From contig CAVTTR010000012.1 in the NCBI GenBank assembly GCA_963737745.1, positions 248,001 through 312,000 of the forward strand: a stretch of DNA of 64,000 bases. The letters are read 5' to 3'. The notes beneath the pieces were generated by a model. The model made no database searches. It saw nothing but the letters and a program-made list of their open reading frames with translations, and was not told where the DNA came from. This DNA is from Bog-473 sp963737745 (GTDB lineage: Bacteria; Actinomycetota; Acidimicrobiia; Acidimicrobiales; RAAP-2). Of the stretch, positions 47,293 through 56,393 are shown piece after piece (positions within the stretch are counted from its first letter, which is position 1; each line of letters starts with the position of its first letter). Made by a program: the position numbers and the translations under genes.

Positions 47293-47320
47293 CGGACTGG
47301 GGAGATTTGAATTTCCCGAC
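47293..47320 (-). repeat. Partial copy of the tRNA-Pro 3' end (candidate attachment site)
   Basis: CTGGGGAGATTTGAA followed by a TTTCCCGAC stretch repeats the T-arm and 3' stem of the tRNA-Pro at 48306-48380, in the same orientation, with a few changes. Direct repeats of a tRNA 3' end are the usual mark left by site-specific integration. Confidence 0.55.
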
Positions 47321-47409
47321 GCCAGGTCGTCACCGGGACATTTTTCAGGTTCGGTTTGGCCACCATGACAGTGGGTATTCGACGCGTAGAGGGGGAAGTG
47401 GAAGGAGCA

Positions 47410-47799
47410 ATGGCTATGGCAGACCTCTGGATATATCAGATCGATATCTTCACGCCAGACGTATCAGGACGGCCAACCCCGGATTTGACCGGATTTGAGG
47501 TCGTGACTAGGGACGACCAAAAAATTGGCAAGGTGGACGAGGCATCGAATGAAGCAGGAAACTCTTGGATCGTGGTTGACACGGGGTTTTGGATCTTTGG
47601 CAAGAAACGCATGATTCCGGCTGGGGCGATCGAGTCAGTAGATCTCGACAAGCGTGTGCTCCGGGTTGCTTTGTCCAAAGACGAGGTCAACGATGCGCCC
47701 GACTACGAGAAGGCACGCGAGTTTCAGGACGCCTACCGCAAGGAGATGGACGACTACTACGGGCAGCGCCGCACAGATAGCGCTCGCGAGAGTCGCTGA
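47410..47799 (+). CDS. PRC-barrel domain protein
   Basis: 129 aa from ATG 47410 (GAAGGAG just before). PRC-barrel pattern: LTGFEVVTRDDQKIGKVDEA, SWIVVDTGFWIFGKKRMIPA and SVDLDKRVLRVALSKDEVND. Ends with a charged helix (EFQDAYRKEMDDYYGQRR). PRC-barrels occur in RNA processing, photosynthetic reaction centres and stress proteins; this stand-alone form is a general stress type of unknown action. It lies between the tRNA-Pro and the partial tRNA copy. Confidence 0.75.
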   Translation: MAMADLWIYQIDIFTPDVSGRPTPDLTGFEVVTRDDQKIGKVDEASNEAGNSWIVVDTGFWIFGKKRMIPAGAIESVDLDKRVLRVALSKDEVNDAPDYEKAREFQDAYRKEMDDYYGQRRTDSARESR

Positions 47800-48305
47800 C
47801 CCTGCAGCGCAAGACGAGGTGTGCCCCGGAGTACCGCGAGTTTTAAGCGAGGCCCGGGGCCCACTCGTCACATCGGATGCAAGCTGCGCAGCAACCGTAA
47901 CCACGCGTGACCAACCGATTGGTGGGAGCGTCCAGTTGCTGCGTCGGAGCAACCACATTGCGATCCTTCGGCACTCTCCTCCGCACCAAGCACTGCGTGC
48001 GTCACGTTCAGAGGGAAAGTGACGAGGCGGCCATCGTCGTTCGGCCACTGAACATCTTCCTTTTGGAGCGTGTGCCTACGTCCGATCGCCGCGCGGCGAA
48101 GTAACTTGCCGGCGAGCAGGCGCGACATACGTCCATGTGTCGTAGCGGATGCCCGCAACGCTTGGTCGTAGGCGTTAATGACCGTCACCGCCCCGGTGGC
48201 CTTGTTCGTGCTGATCACAATGGCGACGTGGGCGTGGCTGGGAGAAGAGTGAGGGTGACCTGGCCCAGACGAGATGATCGTCTCGACTTGGCCTTGACCA
48301 CAACG
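47800..48305. other. Interval with one weak minus-strand frame
   Basis: A minus frame 47868-48218 (starting MISTNKATGAVTVINAYDQA) is open for 116 codons; its first 75 residues look protein-like but no family is recognised and the end degenerates. It may be a remnant or a frame-broken small gene. No promoter found. Confidence 0.35.
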
Positions 48306-48380
48306 TCGGGCTGGGGAGATTTGAACTCCCGACCTCTTGACCCCCAGTCAAGCGCGCTAACCAAGCTGCGCCACAGCCCG
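48306..48380 (-). tRNA. tRNA-Pro (anticodon GGG)
   Basis: On the minus strand the sequence folds as a full cloverleaf: acceptor CGGGCTG/CAGCCCG, D-arm with AGCTTGGTTAGCGC, anticodon stem CTTGA/TCAAG with loop CTGGGGG (anticodon GGG), T-arm GGGAGTTCAAATCTCCC and discriminator A. CCA is not encoded. It reads CCC and CCU codons. Confidence 0.95.
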
Positions 48381-48611
48381 CTACATCTGTCCAGCTCACG
48401 GATGCTTTCGCGTCCGGTCGGGTAACACTACTAGAGGAGGGAGCAGCCTCCCGCTGCGAGAGGTCGGGCTTCGACACTTCCCCCGGGGACTGCACCCTGC
48501 CGTTCTGTGAGAAAGGAGGGGTTTCTCTAGAGCGAGGCGCTCGCCGACGGCGTCTCTCGGGGTAGATGCGGTGTAGGAGACCTGGGGAATCCCGCACAGG
48601 GCGATCAGCGG

Positions 48612-48722
48612 CCAGTAGGTTGCGTAGCCTGACACGACCGTTTCCCATGAGGGGGAACCAAAAGACTGGGATTCGCATGTCTGGACGACGAACGAGTGTG
48701 CCGCTGGCCCACGTAGGCAGCC
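48612..48722 (+). promoter_or_regulatory. c-di-AMP riboswitch candidate (ydaO-yuaA type)
   Basis: Blocks of the ydaO consensus appear in order: TTGCGTAGCCTGAC, then GGGGGAACC (48651-48659), then TGGGATTCGC (a weak match to UGGGGUGAAUC), then CCGCTGGCCCACGTAGGCA (match to AGCUAACCUCGUAGGCA). The ends GGTTGC (48618-48623) and GCAGCC can pair. ydaO RNAs in actinobacteria sit in front of cell-wall and secreted protein genes and turn them off when c-di-AMP is high. The 3' strand ends 2 bases before the ATG, so it could mask the ribosome-binding site. Confidence 0.6.
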
Positions 48723-48724
48723 CC

Positions 48725-49926
48725 ATGTCGTTTTTGCGTTCGAGACTGCTTCGGACCAGCGCTCTGGCGTTGCTTCTCAGCTCATCAAGTCTTCTGTTCT
48801 TCACCGGCCACACCGCTACGGCCTCCCTCGCCTCGCATGCCCTGACCCCGAATCCGACCTGCGCCACAGCCACGGGGAACATGGGCGACCACGTAACGGG
48901 TTGCGTACAGGCCACGCCGTCGGGCTTGACCTTCTTTTGGACCGGTTATGTGCATTACTCACGGGCCGACCAGTACGTACAATTCCAGTACGCACAAATT
49001 GATGGGACCGGACCCATGACGAGCGAGAGTGTCGCGTGTACCCTCCCGAATTGCACAAAGTCCTACGCTCTCGCGCCCGGTGAATACACGGGTTGGGCCA
49101 CCTTGGTGACGGGGGCTCGTGGCGGTCCAGAGATCGCATTCGATCTGGTGGTGGCGGCTAGCGATCCGCCATTGCCTCAGGCGGTCTCGGCTCCGATCGT
49201 TGGTCTGACGGCGACACCGGATGGGAAGGGGTACTGGGAAACTGGTGCCGATGGGGCGGTCTACGCCTTCGGCGATGCCCCGAAATTTGGGATCGCTGGC
49301 TGGAGTCCCTCTCAATAAGCCAATTGTCGGCATGGCCAGCCACGCCCGACGGGGGCGGCTACTGGCTGGTGGCCGCCGATGGCGGCACTTTCACGTTCGG
49401 CGACGCCCGGTTCTATGGAAGCACCGGCGACCTCGTGCTCAATAAGCCAATCGTTGGCATGGCTGCCACGCCCGATGGGAAGGGCTACTGGCTGGTGGCC
49501 TCCGATGGCGGCACCTTCACGTTCGGCGACGCCGCGTTCTACGGCAGCACCGGCAACCTGGATCTGAACCGGCCGGTCGTCGGCATGGCCGTCGATCCGA
49601 GCACGGGCGGCTACTGGCTGGTGGCCGCCGACGGCGGCATCTTCTCCTTTGACGCCCCCTTTTACGGCAGCACCGGCAACCTCAAATTGGACCAGCCGAT
49701 CGTAGGGATGGAGGCGGATCCCGATGGAACCGGCTACCGCTTCGTGGCCAGCGATGGTGGGGTGTTCGACTTCAACCAGACGTTCGACGGATCCCTGGGC
49801 GGCCAGGTTCTCCCGGCGCCGGTCGTCGGCATGGCTTCAGACGGCGCCGGCGGGTACTGGCTCGTCGACGCGCGGGGAGCGGTGACCCCCTTCGGCGGAG
49901 CCACCCGCTACGAGAATGAGGGCTAG
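48725..49926 (+). CDS. Secreted protein with YWLVA(S/A)DGG repeats (frame broken twice)
   Basis: About 400 aa. Signal peptide MSFLRSRLLRTSALALLLSS then the cleavage region HTATAS. The first part (to about residue 150) is a unique domain with three Cys. The rest is about six repeats of roughly 42 residues, of the form PIVGMAATPDGKGYWLVASD followed by GGTFTFGDAxFYGSTG; these form a beta-propeller-like or beta-solenoid surface structure and are abundant in Acidimicrobiia. Two extra bases near 49305 and 49335 break the frame inside the first repeats. The start at 48725 is supported by the riboswitch, which would contain any longer start. Confidence 0.8.
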
Positions 49927-50016
49927 CCAAACCCGTCGAGCAACGCGACGAGTCTGAGTCACGAAGCTCAGCATCACCAAGGTGTCGTCCGGACCCCTCT
50001 TGGTAGGGTGCGGGAG

Positions 50017-50941
50017 ATGACAATCGAAACGCGCCGGCTCGGGCGTACCGGAGCGGATGTGACCATCCTCGGCTATGGCGCCATGGAGCTACGCGGGGTT
50101 CGTGGCGGTCCAGCCCTCGAGAGACGACGAGGCGGGGCGACTTCTCAACGCGGTGCTCGACGGCGGCATCAATCTGATCGATACCTCGCCCGACTACGGG
50201 CAGAGCGAAGAGCTCATCGGGCGCTACCTCGGCCATCGCCGCGAGGAGTTCTTCTTGGCCTCCAAATGCGGGTGCCCGCTCGACGTGCCGCCGAATCCGG
50301 GTCAACGCTTGCCCCACGACTTCAGCGAGACGAACATTCGGGCCGGGATCGAGCGCAGCCTCAAGCGGCTTGGGACGGACCGACTCGACCTGCTGCAGGT
50401 GCACATCTCCCCGAGCCGAGAACAGATGGAGTCGGACCAGACCATCGAGACCCTTCACGCACTCCAGAACGAAGGAAAGGTGCGTTTCATCGGGATGTCG
50501 GGCACCCTTCCCAATCTGCCCGACCATATTGCGATGGGCGTCTTCGACGTCTTCCAGATCCCCTACTCGGTGTTACAGCGCGAGCACGAGGATCTGATCA
50601 CCGCCGCCGCCGAGGCGGGCGCCGGCACGTTGATCCGCGGTGGCGTGGCCCGTGGTGCTCCGGCGGACGACAAGGACTGGCAACAAGGTCCGATCGGGCT
50701 GTCCGAGAACGAAGGGCAAAAGCGCTGGGAGTCAGGAGGCCTGGACGGTCTCCTGGGTGATATGAGCCGCATCGAGTTCGTGGTGCGATTCACACTCAGC
50801 CACCCGGGCCTTTCGAGCACCATCATCGGCACGGCCAACATGGACCACCTCGCATCCAATATCGCATTCGCCGAGAAGGGGCCCCTCCCCGCCGATCTCT
50901 ATGCGTCGGTGAAGAGCGCGTTGGACCCGGTGAACTCGTAG
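50017..50941 (+). CDS. Aldo/keto reductase (frame broken once)
   Basis: Corrected product about 307 aa. MTIETRRLGRTGADVTILGY is the usual start. The frame breaks near 50110; the restored part reads RDDEAGRLLNAVLDGGINLI, DTSPDYGQSEELIGRYLG (Asp and Tyr of the catalytic tetrad), LASKCGCPLD (Lys), LDLLQVHISPSREQMESDQT (the catalytic His), and IIGTANMDHLASNIAFAEKG (NADPH site). NADPH-dependent reductase of aldehydes or sugars; substrate unknown. Span 3n+1. Convergent with the transglutaminase gene. Confidence 0.85.
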
Positions 50942-50979
50942 GAACTCATATGCGTCCCCTTGACGCGCGGCCCAGGTGA

Positions 50980-51838
50980 TCAGGCCAGCTCGAAGACAGC
51001 CGAGTGATCGTCCAGGGGCAAAGAAGTTCCTACGGTGGCTGAAACCTCGAGGGTCTCCAGGTCGGCCACACCCGAGTTGACGGTGGAGAATGCGGCATCG
51101 GCGGCGTCGCGCCCGGTGGCGATGCGGACCAGTGAAGGCCGTCGGGGCCAGGCCGGTCGCATCGTGGACGTACCAACGACCATCCTCGAGGGTCTCGAAG
51201 ACGGCATGGAAATCCATCGGCGAGAGGCCAGGGGCGTAGACGGCGGCGAAACGGGCGGGTATGCCCGTCGCTCTGCTCAGAGCAATGCCAAGATGCGCGA
51301 AGTCTCGACACGTGCCCATTCCGGTGAGCAGGGTGTGCTCGGCGGAGTCGTGCACATCACTCGACCCGGGCACGTAGCGGACCCGCTCCCGGATCCACTC
51401 GGTAATGGAGGCCACATGGGCCGTGACATCTTTGGCGTCCGGGAATTCGGACATGGCGAACCCGATGAGGTGGTCACTGGGGCAGTAGCGACTGGGACGC
51501 ATGTAGAGCTGGCGTTCGTAGCCGGACGCAATCGGTGAACGTTGCGACGGCGCGGCGGAGCCGAGTGCAGGCGCCACCAGTTCAGCCCGATAGGAGATCG
51601 ACAGGCGCCCCGGCCCAGCCAGGATGACGTAGATGCGCTCTCCCTGCCCATCGCGAATTTCCTCGACTGAGTCTGGCGGCGCGCCATCGCTGACCACGTC
51701 GAATCTCTCGGTCACGGTGCGGCCCGCCGATTCCGCCGCCACCACCTGCACGGCCACTTCGGCTGGTTCGGCGACCTCAAAGACGAGGTCGCAGGTCACC
51801 ACGCGGGTCCTGTCCCCCTCGCGACCCCGGGTCCTCAA
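50980..51838 (-). CDS. Transglutaminase-like protein (frame broken once)
   Basis: About 285 aa, with a TTG start at 51838 or an internal GTG shortly after. N-terminal beta domain (CDLVFEVAEPAEVAVQVVAA). Core: Cys in LTGMGTCRDFAHLGIALSRA, His in SPMDFHAVFETLEDGRWYV, Asp in HDATGLAP, the Cys-His-Asp triad of transglutaminase/protease-like folds. The frame breaks near 51135; the restored tail RPSLVRIATGRDAADAAFST ends at 50980. Typical partners in this family are circularly permuted ATP-grasp genes, but none is here. Function probably peptide cleavage or crosslinking; unproven. Span 3n+1. Confidence 0.8.
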
Positions 51839-51890
51839 CCTCGGGGTCGTTCGTCACCGCCGTACCCTGGCACAGATTGTGGCGGTTGCT

Positions 51891-53673
51891 TCACACATCA
51901 GTGGGACTGGTCAAGATCTGATCGCGTTGAAGAACGCGGAGGAGCTCCTCGTACGGCCCGAGTAGGTAGGCCTCGTCTCCCCCGGCGAAGCGCGTGCCTC
52001 GTCGGGGCGGATGTTCGAGCTGACCCCCCTCGGCAGCCCGGCTGAGCGCAATGACCCGGGTGCGTGCGCCGAGCTCGGCCATGGCCAGGCCTTGGAGGCC
52101 GCCGTTCGGGTTCACCGTGACTCCGTCCGACGAGGAAGGGCTGCTGGTCGACGTAGAAGGTGCTCAGCACGTCGAGCCCGAGCGCGGCGCCGACGAACCA
52201 CGGAGCGGCGAGGGCCGAGGTGGATCGCACGTGCCGGAATCCGAAGCTCTGCTCCATCATGCGCGCCAGGTCCCGGTCGAAGACGCGGAGGACGACCGGG
52301 ACTTGCTCCCAGCGGTCACCCAATGACTCCCGGATGGACAGGCCGGTCTCAATGTTGGTCAGGTCGGCACTGGTGAGGACGGCCACGGCCGCGGCGTCGT
52401 CGAGGTTGACCATGCGGTGGGTCTGCAGCTGGGTGGCGTCGGCGATCACCACCGGAACACCGAGGGCCCGTGCCTGGCCCAGGAAGCGGTTGTTGTCGTC
52501 TCGTTCGATGACCACCACCCGCTGGCCTTCGGCGATCAGTCCCTGCACCACGGCGATACCCACGGCGCCCAGCCCGATCACGATGACGTGATCGACCATT
52601 CCGGGTACCTGGCGCCGGCCCAGCGAACGCTCAATGCGCCGGCTGACCAAGATGTTGGTGAAGAGGGCGAACGCCGTCGAGACCAGCGCCACCCCGGTGA
52701 CGATGAGCACAATGGCGAAGACCTGCATGGCGGAGTTCTGGGTCGAGAAGGTGAAGTCGCCATAGCCCACGGTGGCCACCGTCTCCACCGTGAAGTAGGC
52801 CGCGGTGAGGAATCCCATGTGGGTGTGCGAGTCGGGAATGCGGTAGGTAAAGCGAAGGATGACCGTCGAGATGAGGATCAAGGCCAGCAGACCGGCCATG
52901 ACGAACGTCAAGGCCTTGTTGCCCTCCTCCATCATGACGGCGGCTCGACGGGCCAGGCGTCGGGTGAGGGCGACCGTGCGTTGGGGCGATCTCCGGGTCT
53001 CCTTGTTGTCGATGCCCCCGAGCTTGAGCTCCTCCTCGGTCCCCAGGACGGCCACGCGGTCGCCCGCCACAACCTCATGATCGCGGCCGGGGCATTGCGC
53101 CATCTCGCCCCCGTCACGGGGCATGATGGCCACGGGCGCCAGGTTGCCGAAATGCCCGCGAAAGGTGGGGTGGGTCGTCTCCGAATCGCTCACTTCCACC
53201 TGCACCACGGCGAAGTTCACACCGGCCAATTCGATGTCGTGCGCGTTTCGGCCGAGGCAGGCCTCGACGAAGGAGGGGCCGGCCAGGGTGGCGACATCGA
53301 GCACGCTGCCCTTGCCCGAGACCCGCTCGAGGGCCCGTCCCACCGAGGGGTTGGCCATTTGGGTCACGATGCGCACATCGGGCCGGATCTCACGGATGCG
53401 CAAGGCAGTCTCGAGCGCGTGGATCTCCTTGACTTCGGCGCAGATCACCGCGGCGGCGTGTGAGAGGCCGGCATCGAGGAGCGCGTCACCCAGGTAGGCG
53501 CTGCGTTGCAGGTGGGGCACGCCCCAATCCTCGAGAATCCGCGCGAAACGGATATCGGCGTCGGCGTCGACCACGATGACCGGAGTGCCGCTCAGGTAGA
53601 GCTGCTCGACGATGCGGAAGCCGACGCCCTGAAGGCCGCACACAATGACGTGGTCACGCATGTCGACTGCCAT
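51891..53673 (-). CDS. RCK-pore-RCK potassium channel (frame broken once)
   Basis: About 594 aa. First NAD-binding RCK (TrkA-N) domain DHVIVCGLQGVGFRIVEQLY, then two membrane helices (ALTFVMAGLLALILISTVIL and MQVFAIVLIVTGVALVSTAF) flanking the pore with filter TVATVGYGDFTF, then a second RCK domain HVIVIGLGAVGIAVVQGLIA and a TrkA-C-like end. The frame breaks near 52115, just before the C-terminal part; the restored tail GLQGLAMAELGARTRVIALS ends at 51891. A K+ channel gated by nucleotide binding; having an RCK domain before the pore is less common than after it. Span 3n+1. Confidence 0.85.
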
Positions 53674-53818
53674 GTGCGATGCCAATTCAGTTCGCCGCCC
53701 TGGTGTATGTGATCTCAGAGTTCCGTTCGTGTAACCGCTCTTTGCCGCGTGGGAACTGGCCCGGGCACCTCGTACCAGGGCCCGAGGGAAGTCCCGACGA
53801 AATCCGACGTGAGCCGGA

Positions 53819-55996
53819 CTACAAGATGAAGAGCATCTCCTGGTAGGTAGCCAGCGGCCACAGGTCGTCAGCCACCAAGGCTTCCAACGTGTCCGCGGCC
53901 TCCCTCACCGTGGACATGGCCGGAAGAAGTCCCTTCTGGGCGTGCTCGGCGTGCTTCTCCTCGGTGTCCGCCTCTTCATGGTCCATTTCCGAGCGCAGCG
54001 TGGCGATGCCGGCGCGCAGCGCCTTGATCGACCCCGAGACTTCGTCCAAGGTGGTCGAGTCGTATTCCTGGCCGATGGCCGAGAGGCTGGCCAGGTTGGT
54101 GGCCAGTTCCGTCTGGTAGCGCAGGGCCGCCGGCAAGATGATGGTGTTCGCCATCTCCAGGGTCAGTGCCGCTTCGACGTGGATGGAGAGGATGTACTGC
54201 TCGAGGGCAATCTCGTAGCGGCTGTGCATCTCCCGGTGGTTGAAGACCCCGTAGTGGCTGAAGAGCTTCATGGACTCCTCGGTGATCAGTTCGGGGAGGG
54301 CGTCGAGGGTGGTCTTGAGGTTCGGCAGGCCACGTTCGGCCGCCTCCGTCTGCCACTCGTCGGCGTAGCCGTCCTTGTTGAACACGACGGCGCCGTGGTC
54401 CTTGATGATGGTCTCGAGCACCGTCTGCACGGCGACGTTGAATTCGGCCCCGCCGGCGATCTGATTCTCGATCTCGGTGGCCAGGTGATCGAAGGCCTCG
54501 GCCAGAATGGTGTTGATCGTGACCATCGGGCCGGCGATCGACTGCAGCGAACCCGGGGCCCGGAACTCGAAGCGGTTGCCGGTAAAGGCGAACGGGCTGG
54601 TGCGGTTGCGGTCGCCGGGGTCGGTCGGGAGCACCGGGAGGGTGTCGACCCCGATCTCGATGAAGCCCTTCTCCTTCGACGAGGTGGCGCCACCCTGTGC
54701 GATCTGGTCGAAGACATCGGCCAACTGATCACCCAAGAAGATGGAGATGATGGCCGGTGGGGCTTCGTTGGCCCCCAGCCGGTGATCGTTGGTCGCCGAG
54801 GCCACCGAGGCGCGGAGCAGGCCGCCGAACTTGTGCACCGAGCGGATCACGGCGGCGCAGAAGACCAAGAATTGCGCGTTGTCGTGCGGGGTGTCGCCCG
54901 GCAGCAAGAGGTTGCCCTGGGTGGAGTTGCCGACCGAGAAGTTGACGTGCTTGCCCGAACCGTTGATGCCCTCAAAGGGCTTCTCGTGGAAGAGGCACTC
55001 CATGCCGTGCTTCTGGGCCACCCGCTTGAGTGTCGTCATCAGCAGTTGCTGGTGGTCGGCCGCCACATTCGACCGCTCGAACATCGGTGCGAGCTCGAAT
55101 TGGCCCGGTGCCACCTCGTTGTGACGAGTCTTGGCCGGGATGCCGAGCTTGAACAGCTCGCGCTCGCAATCCATCATGTAGGCCAAGACCCGCTCGGGAA
55201 TGGCCCCGAAGTAGTGATCGTCGAACTCCTGCCCCTTGGGTGGCTTGGCCCCGAAAAGGGTGCGGCCGGAGTTGAGGAGGTCGGGCCGGCTCAGAAAGAA
55301 GCTGCGGTCGATGAGGAAGTACTCCTGCTCCGCCCCGGCGAACGAGACGACGGCGTCGGGGTTCTCGTGACCGAAGAGGTGGAGAATGCGCGCCGCCTGC
55401 TTCGCCATGGCCTGCTGGGAGCGCAGGAGCGGCGTCTTGTTGTCGAGTGCCTCGCCGGTCATGGAGATGAAGACGGTGGGGATGCACAGCGTGTTCCCGT
55501 TGGGGTTCTCGAGGATGTAGGCCGGGCTGGTCACGTCCCAGCCGGTGTAGCCGCGAGCCTCGAAGGTGGCCCGGAGCCCACCGTTGGGAAAGCTTGAGGC
55601 ATCGGGCTCGCCCTGCGTGAGCGTCTTTCCGGCGAACTCGGCAATGGCGTCGCCATCGGGGCCAGGTTCGAAGAAGCTGTCGTGCTTCTCGGCCGTGAGA
55701 TGGGTCAGCGGGTAGAACACGTGGGCGTAGTGCGTGGCACCCTTTTCCATGGCCCAGTCCTTCATGACCACGGCGACCACGTCGGCCACCGTGGGATCGA
55801 GCGGCTTGGAGTGCTCGATGGTGGCCATCAGGGACTTGAAGACCGGCTTGGGCAGGCGCTTCTGCATGACCGCCTTGGTGAAGACGTTCTCGCCGAAGAC
55901 TTCGCCTGGATTCTGCTCGCTGGTGAAGACCGCCGGTGGCGGTGCATAGTGCCGTACTGCTTCGATCGAATCCTGGCGTGCCTTGTTTCCGCTCAT
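53819..55996 (-). CDS. glnN: Glutamine synthetase type III (GlnN)
   Basis: About 725 aa, the size of GSIII (types I and II are 350-470). Makes glutamine from glutamate, ammonium and ATP. GSIII marks: ATHYAHVFYPLTHLTAEKHD near residue 85, AGAEQEYFLIDRSF (metal-binding Glu), HNEVAPGQFELAPMFERSN, GSGKHVNFSVGNSTQGNLLL and FTGNRFEFRAPGSLQSIAGP. Start chosen at ATG 55996: AAGGAG lies 6 bases before it, inside the frame of a slightly longer ATG at 56011. Intact. Together with gltB/gltD it completes the GS-GOGAT route. GSIII is not controlled by the GlnE adenylylation used for GSI. Confidence 0.96.
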   Translation of the reverse strand: MSGNKARQDSIEAVRHYAPPPAVFTSEQNPGEVFGENVFTKAVMQKRLPKPVFKSLMATIEHSKPLDPTVADVVAVVMKDWAMEKGATHYAHVFYPLTHLTAEKHDSFFEPGPDGDAIAEFAGKTLTQGEPDASSFPNGGLRATFEARGYTGWDVTSPAYILENPNGNTLCIPTVFISMTGEALDNKTPLLRSQQAMAKQAARILHLFGHENPDAVVSFAGAEQEYFLIDRSFFLSRPDLLNSGRTLFGAKPPKGQEFDDHYFGAIPERVLAYMMDCERELFKLGIPAKTRHNEVAPGQFELAPMFERSNVAADHQQLLMTTLKRVAQKHGMECLFHEKPFEGINGSGKHVNFSVGNSTQGNLLLPGDTPHDNAQFLVFCAAVIRSVHKFGGLLRASVASATNDHRLGANEAPPAIISIFLGDQLADVFDQIAQGGATSSKEKGFIEIGVDTLPVLPTDPGDRNRTSPFAFTGNRFEFRAPGSLQSIAGPMVTINTILAEAFDHLATEIENQIAGGAEFNVAVQTVLETIIKDHGAVVFNKDGYADEWQTEAAERGLPNLKTTLDALPELITEESMKLFSHYGVFNHREMHSRYEIALEQYILSIHVEAALTLEMANTIILPAALRYQTELATNLASLSAIGQEYDSTTLDEVSGSIKALRAGIATLRSEMDHEEADTEEKHAEHAQKGLLPAMSTVREAADTLEALVADDLWPLATYQEMLFIL

Positions 55997-56393
55997 CGCT
56001 GACTCCTTCATGAATTGCGGGATGTGTTCCGCAGAGCGAACTCGGCTCTGTCACCCGCTGCCGTCGTCAAGAAAATAGGCACCCCAGATCACAACCCGGT
56101 TTCTGCAATGTGAATATCTAGATCGCGGGGGCCGCGCCGGTCTGCACTATCTGAATTGCGAGCGGCATGTCATCTGCTGTGGTGATGTGGCCGGGGCGAC
56201 CTCCGGAATCTCGCCGCTGTTCTGGCCTGATCGACCAAGATCGGCCCCGGATTCTGAGGCCGGCCCCCAGGGCCAAGTCGAATGTGTGCGTTCGGGGTGT
56301 AAAAGTGGCGATATCGCTTGACACCAGCGTCGGGTTGTCCGGCGGTTGCTCATCCGGCGGTTGCTGAATCGATGAAGGGGGTATCTGAGCCAT
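55997..56393. other. Divergent intergenic region between glnN and CYTH-CHAD genes
   Basis: About 400 bases without a gene. It should hold the glnN promoter on the minus strand. A 15-base direct repeat (CCGGCGGTTGCT twice, 56339-56367) lies before the CYTH-CHAD gene, and a TTGACA is seen at 56318 without a matching -10 box. Confidence 0.4.

Noticed and set aside
53942..55597. 551-codon plus-strand frame opposite glnN
   Set aside because: Antisense shadow; the minus strand gives an unbroken type III glutamine synthetase.
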